Both the position numbers and the translations under genes were made by a program. Shown piece after piece: positions 36,778 to 44,719 of a DNA stretch of 64,000 nucleotides (position 1 is its first letter; each line of letters opens with the position of its first letter). The DNA is from Perkinsela sp. pyNocScin1. Lineage: Eukaryota > Euglenozoa > Kinetoplastea > Prokinetoplastida > Perkinselidae. The stretch covers positions 1,178,001 through 1,242,000 of the forward strand of contig CAXHTR010000001.1 in assembly GCA_964019655.1 (NCBI GenBank), given 5' to 3'. Under the pieces are notes generated by a model. It saw only the letters and a list, made by a program, of their open reading frames with translations. It made no database searches and was not told the origin of the DNA.

Positions 36778-38205
36778 ATGAGCTCACCAGCGAAGAGTTT
36801 CATTTACAGTGAAATTCTTGGCCCAAAAGAGCGTTTTTGTTTGTTTGATCAGAATATTTTCCATTATATTCGAACAAAGAGCAGAACTTCCTATAGATCA
36901 CCAGCACTGAACTTCGGTGACATACCAAAACGATGGAATTATGGTGATCTTCGCAAGCGCATTGAGGGCATGGCACGAAATCTTGTGTCCTCAGGGGCTC
37001 GTCCTTCTGCCAGAGTTTTATCATTTTCGCCTAGCTGCTGCGAGAGCTATTTTTTGCAGCTTGCGTGCAACGTTGTGGGTTGTATATATGTACCAGTGCC
37101 ACCAAAGAGTTACACTCCTGAAAACCTGCGATGCTTTCTTAATCAATTTCAGCCACAGATATTGCATGTTTCAGAAGAGTATTCATCTCTAAAAGATGGT
37201 AAAAACCATAAGAGGTCTTTTTATGAAACACTCTATTCCGTGATACCGGAGCTCGCACTTTCTTATCCAGGTCAACGAGTTCAGCACCATCTTTCTGAAG
37301 AATTTCCATACTTAAAAAAGTGTTTCATCAGTGGCAGAGGCTCAGGGTCTGCTTCGTCGAACATAAGAGGGTTTCAGTGCCCTTCGTACTCCCTCCACGA
37401 AGATCCGCTAAGGCGCTTCCACTTGCTTCTTCACCGTGATGAGCCTATCATAGCGCTTCATAACCCGCAACCTGCGATAGAAGATAAAGTTTTTACCTGT
37501 TATTCTCACGCGCATTGCATGAATGCCGGTAAAGTGCTTTCAAGCATCCTGAGTCTCGGAAACGGATCCCGAATAGCATCACTTGCTGAGGACGCATACT
37601 CACCTGTAGGTGCCATCATCGCGCCTTACGCTGCACTGGGTTGCGATGGTGAATACCTGAGCTTGCAAAGTGTCTTGAGCGATGCTTCTGAACAGGAAAC
37701 AAATGATTCTAACATGGAAAAAATTGACTGTATCCTTCTCAGTAAAACTGAAGCTGTATCTCTTGTAGCAAAGCCGACATGTAAAGCACTTCATTCTGCT
37801 CGGCTATATGCCATTTTTGAGGAATCTTCAACCAGCGATACCTCGATGGAGTTGATGAAAGAAGTAAAGCAGAAAGCTCAGGCTGATGATGTCTACATTT
37901 TTAAAGGGCCAATGGAAAGTTGCTTTATGATTACATGCAAGTCATTGAGGCATGGAAACATTGGAGTCCTTCCATACACGGGTCTCAAAGTAGTCGGAGA
38001 TCGAGGAACATATGATGCCAAAATTTTAGCTGCGGGCATGAGAGGAAACTTGAAATTGCGAGGGCCCCACGTAACCCCGTACTTCTACAACAATGCTGGT
38101 TTAATGACAGAGTTTCAAGACGAATTTGGATGGGTATCGACCAGTCGAGATGCTATCCTTCATGACGAGGAAAACTGGACGAGCTTAGGCGCTCAGGAAT
38201 ACTAA
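36778..38205 (+). CDS. Degenerate AMP-binding (acyl-CoA synthetase-like) protein
   Basis: The 475-residue protein (ATG 36778; the frame upstream begins with TTG) keeps the outline of an adenylate-forming enzyme. 'WNYGDLRKRIEGMARNLVSSG' with 'ARVLSFSPSCCESYFLQLAC' and GCIYVPVPPKSYTPENL form the N-domain. Near the end, GNLKLRGPHVTPYFYNNAG, then 'GWVSTSRDAILHDEEN', correspond to the GELxxRGPxVxxGYxNxP and GWxxTGDxxxxDxxG motifs. The P-loop (usually TSGTTGxPK) is replaced by TCYSHAHCMNA and the catalytic C-terminal lysine domain is missing. It is probably not an active ligase. A lipid-binding or scaffold role is conceivable. Confidence 0.7.
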   Translation: MSSPAKSFIYSEILGPKERFCLFDQNIFHYIRTKSRTSYRSPALNFGDIPKRWNYGDLRKRIEGMARNLVSSGARPSARVLSFSPSCCESYFLQLACNVVGCIYVPVPPKSYTPENLRCFLNQFQPQILHVSEEYSSLKDGKNHKRSFYETLYSVIPELALSYPGQRVQHHLSEEFPYLKKCFISGRGSGSASSNIRGFQCPSYSLHEDPLRRFHLLLHRDEPIIALHNPQPAIEDKVFTCYSHAHCMNAGKVLSSILSLGNGSRIASLAEDAYSPVGAIIAPYAALGCDGEYLSLQSVLSDASEQETNDSNMEKIDCILLSKTEAVSLVAKPTCKALHSARLYAIFEESSTSDTSMELMKEVKQKAQADDVYIFKGPMESCFMITCKSLRHGNIGVLPYTGLKVVGDRGTYDAKILAAGMRGNLKLRGPHVTPYFYNNAGLMTEFQDEFGWVSTSRDAILHDEENWTSLGAQEY

Positions 38206-38323
38206 TCTGAGACTGATTATGGATCCCATCAAAGTGGCACCTTTCGCTTATGAACTCTTTGATTTACATCTCCTTTCGTTTGAATGTATAATGAGATGAA
38301 GTAAAAAGAGCGCTAGAATATCG

Positions 38324-40606
38324 ATGAAAGGGCAAAGTTATCACATTAGCATGTGCAACGCATCTGTGAAATCCAGGCCATCCTCAGGAGACAAATGCAG
38401 CATCTCTACTCGGTCTTTTTGTTCTTCATCAGCTCTGAAATTTAGCTTTCCCTTCACGAACAACGGTCACAAAAACGATTCGACAGAATCAAGCTTTCTT
38501 CAAAGCTCACCCTTTCGAGGGAAAAGTCTGAGTCTGAGCCCATCGCCATTCGAAAAAAAGAATGTCCTCTGCTCAAGCCTAGGAATTCGCAATCGATCTT
38601 CACCGGAAGAATCAGTCTCTAGCGTAGTATTTGAAAGTAAAACATCCACACACGACTTCAGGATCAATGGGAGTGACTTTGCTCAAGAGCTTCTTCGTGA
38701 ATCGTCTGAAAAGCACATGGATGAATACACCAGCGTTGTTGTTGCGAAAATTCCCGCATGCAAGGTGTTTTTTGAAAAAATGAAATCTTCTCAAGAAGAT
38801 CAAATTGAAGACCTTCATAAAGAAGTACAAAAATTTATCACCGACTTTTCAAAGCCGCCCAGCGCCCATCCACACTCAAAGAGTTTCGTGCCCGGAGTTT
38901 CAAGCGGTGAAAAATATTATAAAACATCCGACAAACCATCAGATGCCAGCACGATGGCAAGCTACTTCAACAACGTATCGAAATCTTTCGTTCTCAGTGG
39001 ATCAGCAAATGGTATACCGTGTGACGCGCCGAAATCTGCCACTTTTAGCCCTTTCGAAAAGCCCAATTTTAACCCTGACTCGCATGAACGGGCATCACGA
39101 GCTCGTGCTGTCGATAACTCCGATCCGAAATCACCGTTTCAGGTCCCAAACTCCTCAATACCAGAGTATTACAAAAACTACATGACATCAAGCACTCTGC
39201 ATGAGCCAAGCAAACAAAGCTCTGCTACAATTGGCGCAGAACGGCCTATAGCTTCACCTGAGCATAGCAAAAAAGCTGAAAATGTGGCAGTAGACCCTAT
39301 GAATCCTATACTCCAGAAGGGCGTGCGGCACCAAGGAATATTGAACTTCCCATCTGCGCTCTCTCAAGACAATACTCGTGGGAGATCCGTACGAAACTTG
39401 GCTGCGACATCGCTTGCATCAACATATTCCGGGAGTGTTGAATCCATATCAGAATCAGAAGGAGGGAGAGAGGTCCCTGACACGGTTTTTGTTTCGAATA
39501 ATGTCAAATTTGACCCACACACCTCAGGAACTGTAGTCAAATGTAACGAGCGCATTGCAGATGTTGATGAGGCTGCTATGGGCGACCCCTTATTCGGTCA
39601 AAACGTGACCGCACATCGTTCCTTGCATAGATCTCATAGTTTCCAGCTGAAAATGCGCGACATGCGGCTTCTTGGCGATAAAACTGAGCAAGATAAATTA
39701 AAGAATCTCGTTCTCACAGAAGATGACGCGCATCAGAAAGCGCACCAGTCGTCCAAAGAAGGGTACGCGTATGAGCGCCCGATTTGTAAAGATTGTGGTA
39801 AAGTCTTCCGAAACAACGCCGCATTGGCCAAACACATACAGTTCTCTCATGAAAAGCGAAAATGGGACGTTTTCGCAGCTCTCCGCGCAAATTTCGGATC
39901 AACACGACAACTTGAGTTGTCGAACCCAGAAGCGCTTTCCCACAACGATATCTTGGACTGGTGCACCCCGTATGCACAGCAAGAAAATGATTTTTGTACT
40001 GCGAACGTTGCGCATAGCTTGTGCACGTCGCATCCGGAAGTATTTGCAGGCTATGTCGCGCAGAAGCAGATGGAGCTCTCGCAGAAAACCGGGGATGGGA
40101 GTAGTTCAGAGCGAAGGGCACCTCGTGTGAAGGAGGAAATAGGAGCTGCGAGCGATGCTGTGAATCACATACGCGTTGGAGGGCTTCTGCGCTTTGTTGG
40201 TGAGAAGATGTCAGGCGATACGCGGTACCTTGAGCTGTCTGCCACGGTCGAGTCACCGCAAGCTCGAGGGGAGTATGGCATGGAGGAGCACATCCCAGTT
40301 CGGTACTTCCTCAGCTCAGCGAGAAAGCCCATTCAGAAAAAATCCCGGAAAGAGAGCCTAATCGCCTCGAAAAGAAAGGTACGAGAGTGCGCATTTGCAT
40401 TTCTCGGCAAGCACACGCTCCATGGCGTACTGCTCGAGGACATTCCATTCCTCTCGCTTCTGAGCGATGGACTGCAGCGAAGCGCGCAGTGCTTTATCAC
40501 TGGTCACCTCAAGCAAGCGCCACACATCGACAGCGAAGCACGCGATCTTGTTTCCTACGCCTACATTCGCGTTTGCCCACTGCACGGTTCGATCACATTT
40601 TTGTAA
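38324..40606 (+). CDS. KREPA-like editosome protein (C2H2 finger plus C-terminal OB-like domain)
   Basis: The 760-residue protein has a long Ser/Pro-rich, probably disordered N-terminal two thirds. One C2H2 finger follows at about 487-507 (CKDCGKVFRNNAALAKHIQFSH). The C-terminal domain (about 615-760) starts near VNHIRVGGLLRFVG and finishes 'AYIRVCPLHGSITFL'. The finish parallels the last OB-fold strand of T. brucei KREPA1-type proteins, where a similar string with PHG ends the chain. Zinc finger(s) plus a C-terminal OB fold is the architecture of KREPA1, A2 and A3, which scaffold the mitochondrial RNA-editing catalytic complex and bind the editing ligases. Which KREPA it is, is open. An editing ligase is encoded at 56093-57352. 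Confidence 0.7.
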   Translation: MKGQSYHISMCNASVKSRPSSGDKCSISTRSFCSSSALKFSFPFTNNGHKNDSTESSFLQSSPFRGKSLSLSPSPFEKKNVLCSSLGIRNRSSPEESVSSVVFESKTSTHDFRINGSDFAQELLRESSEKHMDEYTSVVVAKIPACKVFFEKMKSSQEDQIEDLHKEVQKFITDFSKPPSAHPHSKSFVPGVSSGEKYYKTSDKPSDASTMASYFNNVSKSFVLSGSANGIPCDAPKSATFSPFEKPNFNPDSHERASRARAVDNSDPKSPFQVPNSSIPEYYKNYMTSSTLHEPSKQSSATIGAERPIASPEHSKKAENVAVDPMNPILQKGVRHQGILNFPSALSQDNTRGRSVRNLAATSLASTYSGSVESISESEGGREVPDTVFVSNNVKFDPHTSGTVVKCNERIADVDEAAMGDPLFGQNVTAHRSLHRSHSFQLKMRDMRLLGDKTEQDKLKNLVLTEDDAHQKAHQSSKEGYAYERPICKDCGKVFRNNAALAKHIQFSHEKRKWDVFAALRANFGSTRQLELSNPEALSHNDILDWCTPYAQQENDFCTANVAHSLCTSHPEVFAGYVAQKQMELSQKTGDGSSSERRAPRVKEEIGAASDAVNHIRVGGLLRFVGEKMSGDTRYLELSATVESPQARGEYGMEEHIPVRYFLSSARKPIQKKSRKESLIASKRKVRECAFAFLGKHTLHGVLLEDIPFLSLLSDGLQRSAQCFITGHLKQAPHIDSEARDLVSYAYIRVCPLHGSITFL

Positions 40607-40821
40607 CTAAGGCCTACGAGCCATCGCGTGCACGAACATGCTTGGTCGCATTAAGTTGAAAGAATTCGGCCCGCTGATTGTGAATTCTATGAACAGGCGT
40701 GTACTCAGTTTTGCTTTTTGCTCGCTTGATTTCCTCATTCATTCACGATTTTCCATGCGCAAGCGCATATTTTATCGTATTGTGAACCAATGACCATGAA
40801 ACTGCTTGCTCCTCAATTGTG

Positions 40822-41778
40822 ATGTCTATCGCGCGAATCATAAAGGCCCAGAACCGGGATATGCAGCCCTTTCTCAGCATGCTTTTTCGTAGATGGCCGA
40901 AAGAAAAGCACCGGTGGCTGGGTGCGATGGAGAGGGGCGATATCCGAGAGCTCATCGCGTCGCCGAAGGTGGACGGCGTGCGTTGCTCGGGAACGATCAA
41001 CGCGCTTTTCACCCGAAACGGCAAGGAAATCCAGAGCCTTCGCCACATCGTGGATGACGTCAATCTGATATTGCGCCGGAAGTATAAGAGGTTTCGGAGC
41101 GACGCGATCGTTCTAGACGGCGAGCTCTATGGCGAGGACCGAGGCAAGCCGCTCGGGGAGATACTCGGAAACGTGACAAAGCGCCAGGACCGCATAGACT
41201 TCAGAAAGTACATTCGAGAGAACAAAGTCTCACTTTACCTGTTCGACGTGTTTTTCAAGGAAAGGCCGCAGATGCCGTACGTGGAACGGTTCCGGCATTT
41301 ACAACAGATCTACCAGAACAGCTGTTCGAAGGACAACATTACGAATATCATAATGCTCCCCGTACGACGCATCACGAGTGATATGGAAAATGAAGCGTAC
41401 TTCGATGAGTGCGTATCTGTCGGCTACGAAGGCACTGTCATTCGCACTGCCCACGGCATCTACACGCCTGGCGACCGAAACGCACATGTTATGAAGTATC
41501 TATACTCCCACGAGGAGTGCTGTAGAGTTGTGAAAGTTCACGAAGGCTCTGGCTTGATGCAGGGCATGGTGAGCTGCGTCGACTGCTTGACGTCTGCCGG
41601 CATCTCATACCGTGCCAACTTCAACATGAGCCATGATAGGCGGGCTTTCTGGTGGCAGAATCGTACGAAACTACATGGCAGCCTCGTAAGCGTCAGATCG
41701 TTTGCCCAACAAGGGCAAAAGATGCGCTTTGCGTCCGTGCATGCAGTCTTGAATGATCCTGGGAGCCCGATGCTCTGA
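40822..41778 (+). CDS. ATP-dependent DNA ligase, small kinetoplast/viral type
   Basis: The 318-residue ligase (ATG 40822, one codon after a GTG) has the nucleotidyltransferase motifs: I SPKVDGVR with the adenylated Lys49, III LDGELYGE, IIIa LYLFDVFF, IV EGTVIRT, V VMKYLY. A short OB domain follows ('VVKVHEGSGLMQGMVSCVDC'). It lacks the DNA-binding domain of nuclear ligase I and so resembles the minimal ligases of large DNA viruses and the kinetoplastid LIG k enzymes that seal minicircle nicks. Kinetoplast location is inferred from this similarity; the N-terminus (MSIARIIKAQNR) is compatible with mitochondrial import. It follows the KREPA-like gene in the same block. Confidence 0.88.
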   Translation: MSIARIIKAQNRDMQPFLSMLFRRWPKEKHRWLGAMERGDIRELIASPKVDGVRCSGTINALFTRNGKEIQSLRHIVDDVNLILRRKYKRFRSDAIVLDGELYGEDRGKPLGEILGNVTKRQDRIDFRKYIRENKVSLYLFDVFFKERPQMPYVERFRHLQQIYQNSCSKDNITNIIMLPVRRITSDMENEAYFDECVSVGYEGTVIRTAHGIYTPGDRNAHVMKYLYSHEECCRVVKVHEGSGLMQGMVSCVDCLTSAGISYRANFNMSHDRRAFWWQNRTKLHGSLVSVRSFAQQGQKMRFASVHAVLNDPGSPML

Positions 41779-41956
41779 TTGCTATGAATTACTGGTCAGA
41801 GTGGTGAAATCAATCTAATCTCGCGAACCTTCCATGTGTACGTATCGACTTTTCCACTCGTATCTTTCGTACCTAGTCTGTACTTTTTCACATTGCAGAT
41901 TTAAATCACTTACTATGCTTTCCACATCCTGAAACTGGGTGTTTCATTTCCAACAA

Positions 41957-42042
41957 CCATCATGATGAAAGAATTCCTAATGCTTAATCATTCAATCTTG
42001 AGAGCATATGAAGAAGCTCTATTCAAGACCGTTCTGACAATT
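41957..42042 (+). ncRNA. Candidate C/D-box snoRNA (copy B)
   Basis: A perfect C box ATGATGA (41962-41968) and D box CTGA (42034-42037) bracket 65 bases. Internally, TTGA (41998-42001) and ATGAAGA (42008-42014) are D'- and C'-like. The piece upstream of D (TTCAAGACCGTT) and that upstream of D' (TAATCATTCAATC) are identical to copy A at 24449-24534. The complement of the D guide contains GTCTTGAA, which from memory occurs in a universally conserved LSU rRNA stretch; the target is not established. No obvious terminal stem is seen. Confidence 0.6.
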
Positions 42043-42073
42043 TTTCTTCGTATAAGTATGAGAACCGTTCACA

Positions 42074-42148
42074 GGTAATGTTGACCCCTGCTGGCGCACG
42101 TGAGGTCGTGCTTGTCAGGCAGGTTGCATGGCCTTTACCTAAAGTAGA
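42074..42148 (+). ncRNA. Candidate H/ACA-like single-hairpin RNA
   Basis: Outer stem GGTAA (42074-42078) pairs with TTACC (42135-42139). The inner stem CCTGC-TGGC-GCAC (42087-42099) pairs with GTGC..GTCA.GCAGG (42108-42123, with two unpaired T and one unpaired G). The unpaired arms between them resemble a pseudouridylation pocket, and AGA follows at 42146-42148. Kinetoplastid H/ACA RNAs are single hairpins of about 70 bases with an AGA box, and their genes lie next to C/D genes, as here. The AGA is slightly far from the stem. Based on folding by eye only. Confidence 0.35.
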
Positions 42149-42274
42149 CGCCATTATACCTGCTCATTCACTTTATGACAAAAATAAGCTCAAAAAAATT
42201 TAACTATGCCAAGCGCAGCAATAGAAAATGTACCGTATCATTTACACAGGGGTCCGAACAGTTCAACTGTTTGA

Positions 42275-43006
42275 TCAAATGTTCCTGTACTCTTTGACTG
42301 TGTAGTGCGTATAAAAAAGCGTGACTTTGACTCGTTCGTCAACTTCCTTCGCTGTTGTCTCAACAAACTTGATGCGATGCCCGTTCTCCCCTTCAGGGTG
42401 CTCGAAGTGTGCACTCACGAACCAGTCACAAAAGCAGCTATTCAAAACGTAGACTTTAGAAACGGGGTTCCCCTGCATTCGTATCGACACAAGCGATCTT
42501 GGAAGCGCTGTGAGGTGAATGGTCCCCGAGATCTGATTCAACGAAAGGTCGACTTGCTGCATTTTTTTCGGAAGCGCACGGAAATCAACATTCCCGCGTA
42601 TACCGCACTGATTGAATACCACTGCCAGGCATTCCCGAGGCAGCATGCAGATTTCCAGCGGGCCATCAAAGTGCTCATAGCGTATGGTGGCGCGGCGGAG
42701 CGACGGTGGAAACCAGCATGGGCAAATGGACTTGGTGTGGGTTGGATAAAACGCTGTGTAGCGCCCGACCCAGTAGATGAATGTCACTACCGCGTCGACG
42801 CACGTGACGCCCTTCCACGCACATACCGATGTGTCGTCAGTCTCCGCATCGATTAGTTGCGTTCGGAGCAGATCGTCGACAAGGCTTTCGCGCATTCCGA
42901 CGCCGACGAGGTTGTGCATGCACATACGTTGAAAGGCCAAAGACTGCACTTCATCACGCTCATGTGCTTGGACTTTCTGGCTGACTGCAAGAAGACGCAG
43001 AAGCAT
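42275..43006 (-). CDS. Leucine-rich repeat protein with CxWxGVxC cap motif
   Basis: The 243-residue protein starts at ATG 43006 and has a weakly hydrophobic N-terminus (MLLRLLAVSQKVQA). The cap motif CAWKGVTC lies at about residues 62-69. About four degenerate LRR units follow (about 100-180), for example LPKKMQQVDLSLNQISGTI and 'LPRSLVSIRMQGNPVSK', then a charged C-terminal tail. It is the last gene of the longest minus block and faces a convergent switch with snoRNA candidates, the same arrangement as the LRR gene at 24639. Role unknown. Confidence 0.7.
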   Translation of the reverse strand: MLLRLLAVSQKVQAHERDEVQSLAFQRMCMHNLVGVGMRESLVDDLLRTQLIDAETDDTSVCAWKGVTCVDAVVTFIYWVGRYTAFYPTHTKSICPCWFPPSLRRATIRYEHFDGPLEICMLPRECLAVVFNQCGIRGNVDFRALPKKMQQVDLSLNQISGTIHLTALPRSLVSIRMQGNPVSKVYVLNSCFCDWFVSAHFEHPEGENGHRIKFVETTAKEVDERVKVTLFYTHYTVKEYRNI

Positions 43007-43138
43007 TTTAATAGGATTTGAAAGGAATGGGCGAGAAACGTTCTGGCAAAGGTCGGTAGAATAGGAAAGCCTCGGAACGCGAGCTACAGATGGACATGCA
43101 GAACACAGCGCGTCTCTGCGAAGTGCTTGGGCTTGACG

Positions 43139-43516
43139 CTACTTTGCGCGCTTGAACTGCGAGATGATCTTCTGGTTGCATTGCTTGACGAAGTGGCGGT
43201 AGAACGGCGGCATCGGGCGCGCAAGCGCGTCGTTGATGAGCTTGAACGTCCGCTTGTTGATGAGCTTTTTCTTCATCCGCTGCAGGACGAGCACAAAGTT
43301 CTTGCGCTCCTTGTCGCCCCGGAACGGCGGGGCGCCGATCGACCGCGAGGGCCGCTTCTTTAGGTTCTTCAGCTTGATGAGGCTATTCAAAAGTGCAGTG
43401 AGGTGCTTCTTGTGGTCGACGCTGACTCGATCGAGCAGCCGGGGAGTGAGCAGTGCCCTGCGCACGATTGCACTGTGCCCTTTGTTCGCCAGTGCACACA
43501 GCGAGCGGCAAAACAT
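43139..43516 (-). CDS. Small very basic protein, probably mitochondrial
   Basis: The 125-residue protein has many Lys and Arg and few acids, with an N-terminus (MFCRSLCALANKGHSAIVRR) that looks like a mitochondrial presequence. The body is Lys/Arg-rich throughout ('LKNLKKRPSRSIGAPPFRGD', 'MKKKLINKRTFKLINDALAR'). Size, charge and presequence suggest a mitochondrial ribosomal or RNA-binding protein, but I cannot assign a family. GC-rich like its upstream neighbours. ATG at 43516. Confidence 0.65.
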   Translation of the reverse strand: MFCRSLCALANKGHSAIVRRALLTPRLLDRVSVDHKKHLTALLNSLIKLKNLKKRPSRSIGAPPFRGDKERKNFVLVLQRMKKKLINKRTFKLINDALARPMPPFYRHFVKQCNQKIISQFKRAK

Positions 43517-43618
43517 TTTTTAAAATGAACAGAGTGAAAAGAGAAAGCAAAGTTTTGAAGGGAAGAACTGACAGAGCCCAACAGCTTGTGCACAAATACG
43601 TGTATATAGAGATCAAGC

Positions 43619-44611
43619 TCAGTGCGGCGTACCCGCGCTCGCCCCGTCGCGCTGCGCAACACTGACAGTTAGGCGGGCGTCATTCACGAACAGTCCTGTG
43701 ACGGAGGCGAAGTGCACCGCTGCCTGCGCGCTGCCCGGATGCACGAAGGTCACATACCCCTGCGACGGGCTGCTCACGCGAGCTGACCAGATGCCGCCGA
43801 AAGGAGCGAAGAGCTTGAACAGAAGCACCTCGGAGCACGGGCAGTCCCTCCAGCCTGAGACGCTCACCTGGCGCGGGACGTCGCGCAGGCTCTTCTTGCC
43901 GAGCGCTGCGAGCTCGAGGAAGTGGTTGTTGACCACGCGCTGGTGCTCAATCTCGTCGAGATCTTCCTCCTCAGTGCCCGTGGACTGCAGCGGGGGCGGG
44001 TGCTCGAACGAGCGCCTGTTGCTTTCGCACTCTGTCGGCGTGCGCGGGCGCTCGTCCCGGTGCGTTCGGCGCGACCGATCGCTCTCAGACTCCACCTTCG
44101 CATCGAAGCTTATCGCCCGCTTGCGGTCCTCGTGCGAGCGCGAGCTTCTCGGTGAGCCTGCCGGGCTCGAGCGCTCGCTTGGGCGGTCAAAAGACGACCT
44201 GCGGGGGCTGCGGTCTCGCGGCGTGCTGGACTGGTGTGAAGCGCTCCGCGGCGTGATGGGCCGCCCGTCACGATAGCTGTCCGACGGAAGGTGCGGTGGG
44301 CGCTGCGGTGGAATCGGCGGCTCTTTCGCGGGTGCTGGCTCAGTCGAGCGGTGCGCCTTTGTGAAGCGGCGGCTGTTCAGAAAGTCGATCACGCTCGAGG
44401 CCTGGTCGGGTGTCTCGCACTTGATCCAGACGTCTCGGCCAATCATGCGGATGTTGAGAATCCGGAGCTCTTTTCGGACGCCTGAAGTCAGCAGCTTGTA
44501 GATGTGTCGATTCGCTGCCATAAAGTCTTCAGAGAATCCAGATGCAATGACTGTGGCCTCGCTCGGTGTGAGCTTCTGGCAGAGGACATCATCGTTGTCG
44601 TCCCGTGGCAT
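43619..44611 (-). CDS. RNA-binding protein with RS-rich linker and C-terminal RRM
   Basis: The 330-residue protein starts at ATG 44611. An N-terminal alpha/beta segment (about 25-85, 'LRILNIRMIGRDVWIKCETP') may be a divergent RRM. A long Arg/Ser/Pro-rich linker follows (about 88-215, many SPRR, RSSR and SRSH repeats), then a C-terminal RRM (about 245-320). That RRM reads VSVSGWRDCPCSEVLLFKLF, then 'GGIWSARVSSPSQGYVTFVH', with RNP-1 strongly altered. The layout is SR-protein-like, suggesting a nuclear pre-mRNA or trans-splicing factor. Precise identity is unknown. Confidence 0.7.
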   Translation of the reverse strand: MPRDDNDDVLCQKLTPSEATVIASGFSEDFMAANRHIYKLLTSGVRKELRILNIRMIGRDVWIKCETPDQASSVIDFLNSRRFTKAHRSTEPAPAKEPPIPPQRPPHLPSDSYRDGRPITPRSASHQSSTPRDRSPRRSSFDRPSERSSPAGSPRSSRSHEDRKRAISFDAKVESESDRSRRTHRDERPRTPTECESNRRSFEHPPPLQSTGTEEEDLDEIEHQRVVNNHFLELAALGKKSLRDVPRQVSVSGWRDCPCSEVLLFKLFAPFGGIWSARVSSPSQGYVTFVHPGSAQAAVHFASVTGLFVNDARLTVSVAQRDGASAGTPH

Positions 44612-44719
44612 TGTATAGAAAATTTATCTTCAAATTACAAAAAAATCAGTGCTCAAATTATAAAATTTTTTCAGAAATCGTTTCTCAGACAAGAACATGA
44701 TAATTCACTCGAAAAGATT

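Larger units (their letters stand above)
41779..42274. other. Convergent strand-switch region with snoRNA candidates
   Basis: This 496-bp region lies between the DNA ligase gene and a minus-strand LRR gene. It contains a C/D-box snoRNA candidate (41957-42042), an H/ACA-like hairpin (42074-42148) and the 13-bp string TGCCAAGCGCAGC (42207-42219) also present at 24286-24298. No protein gene is evident. Confidence 0.65.
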
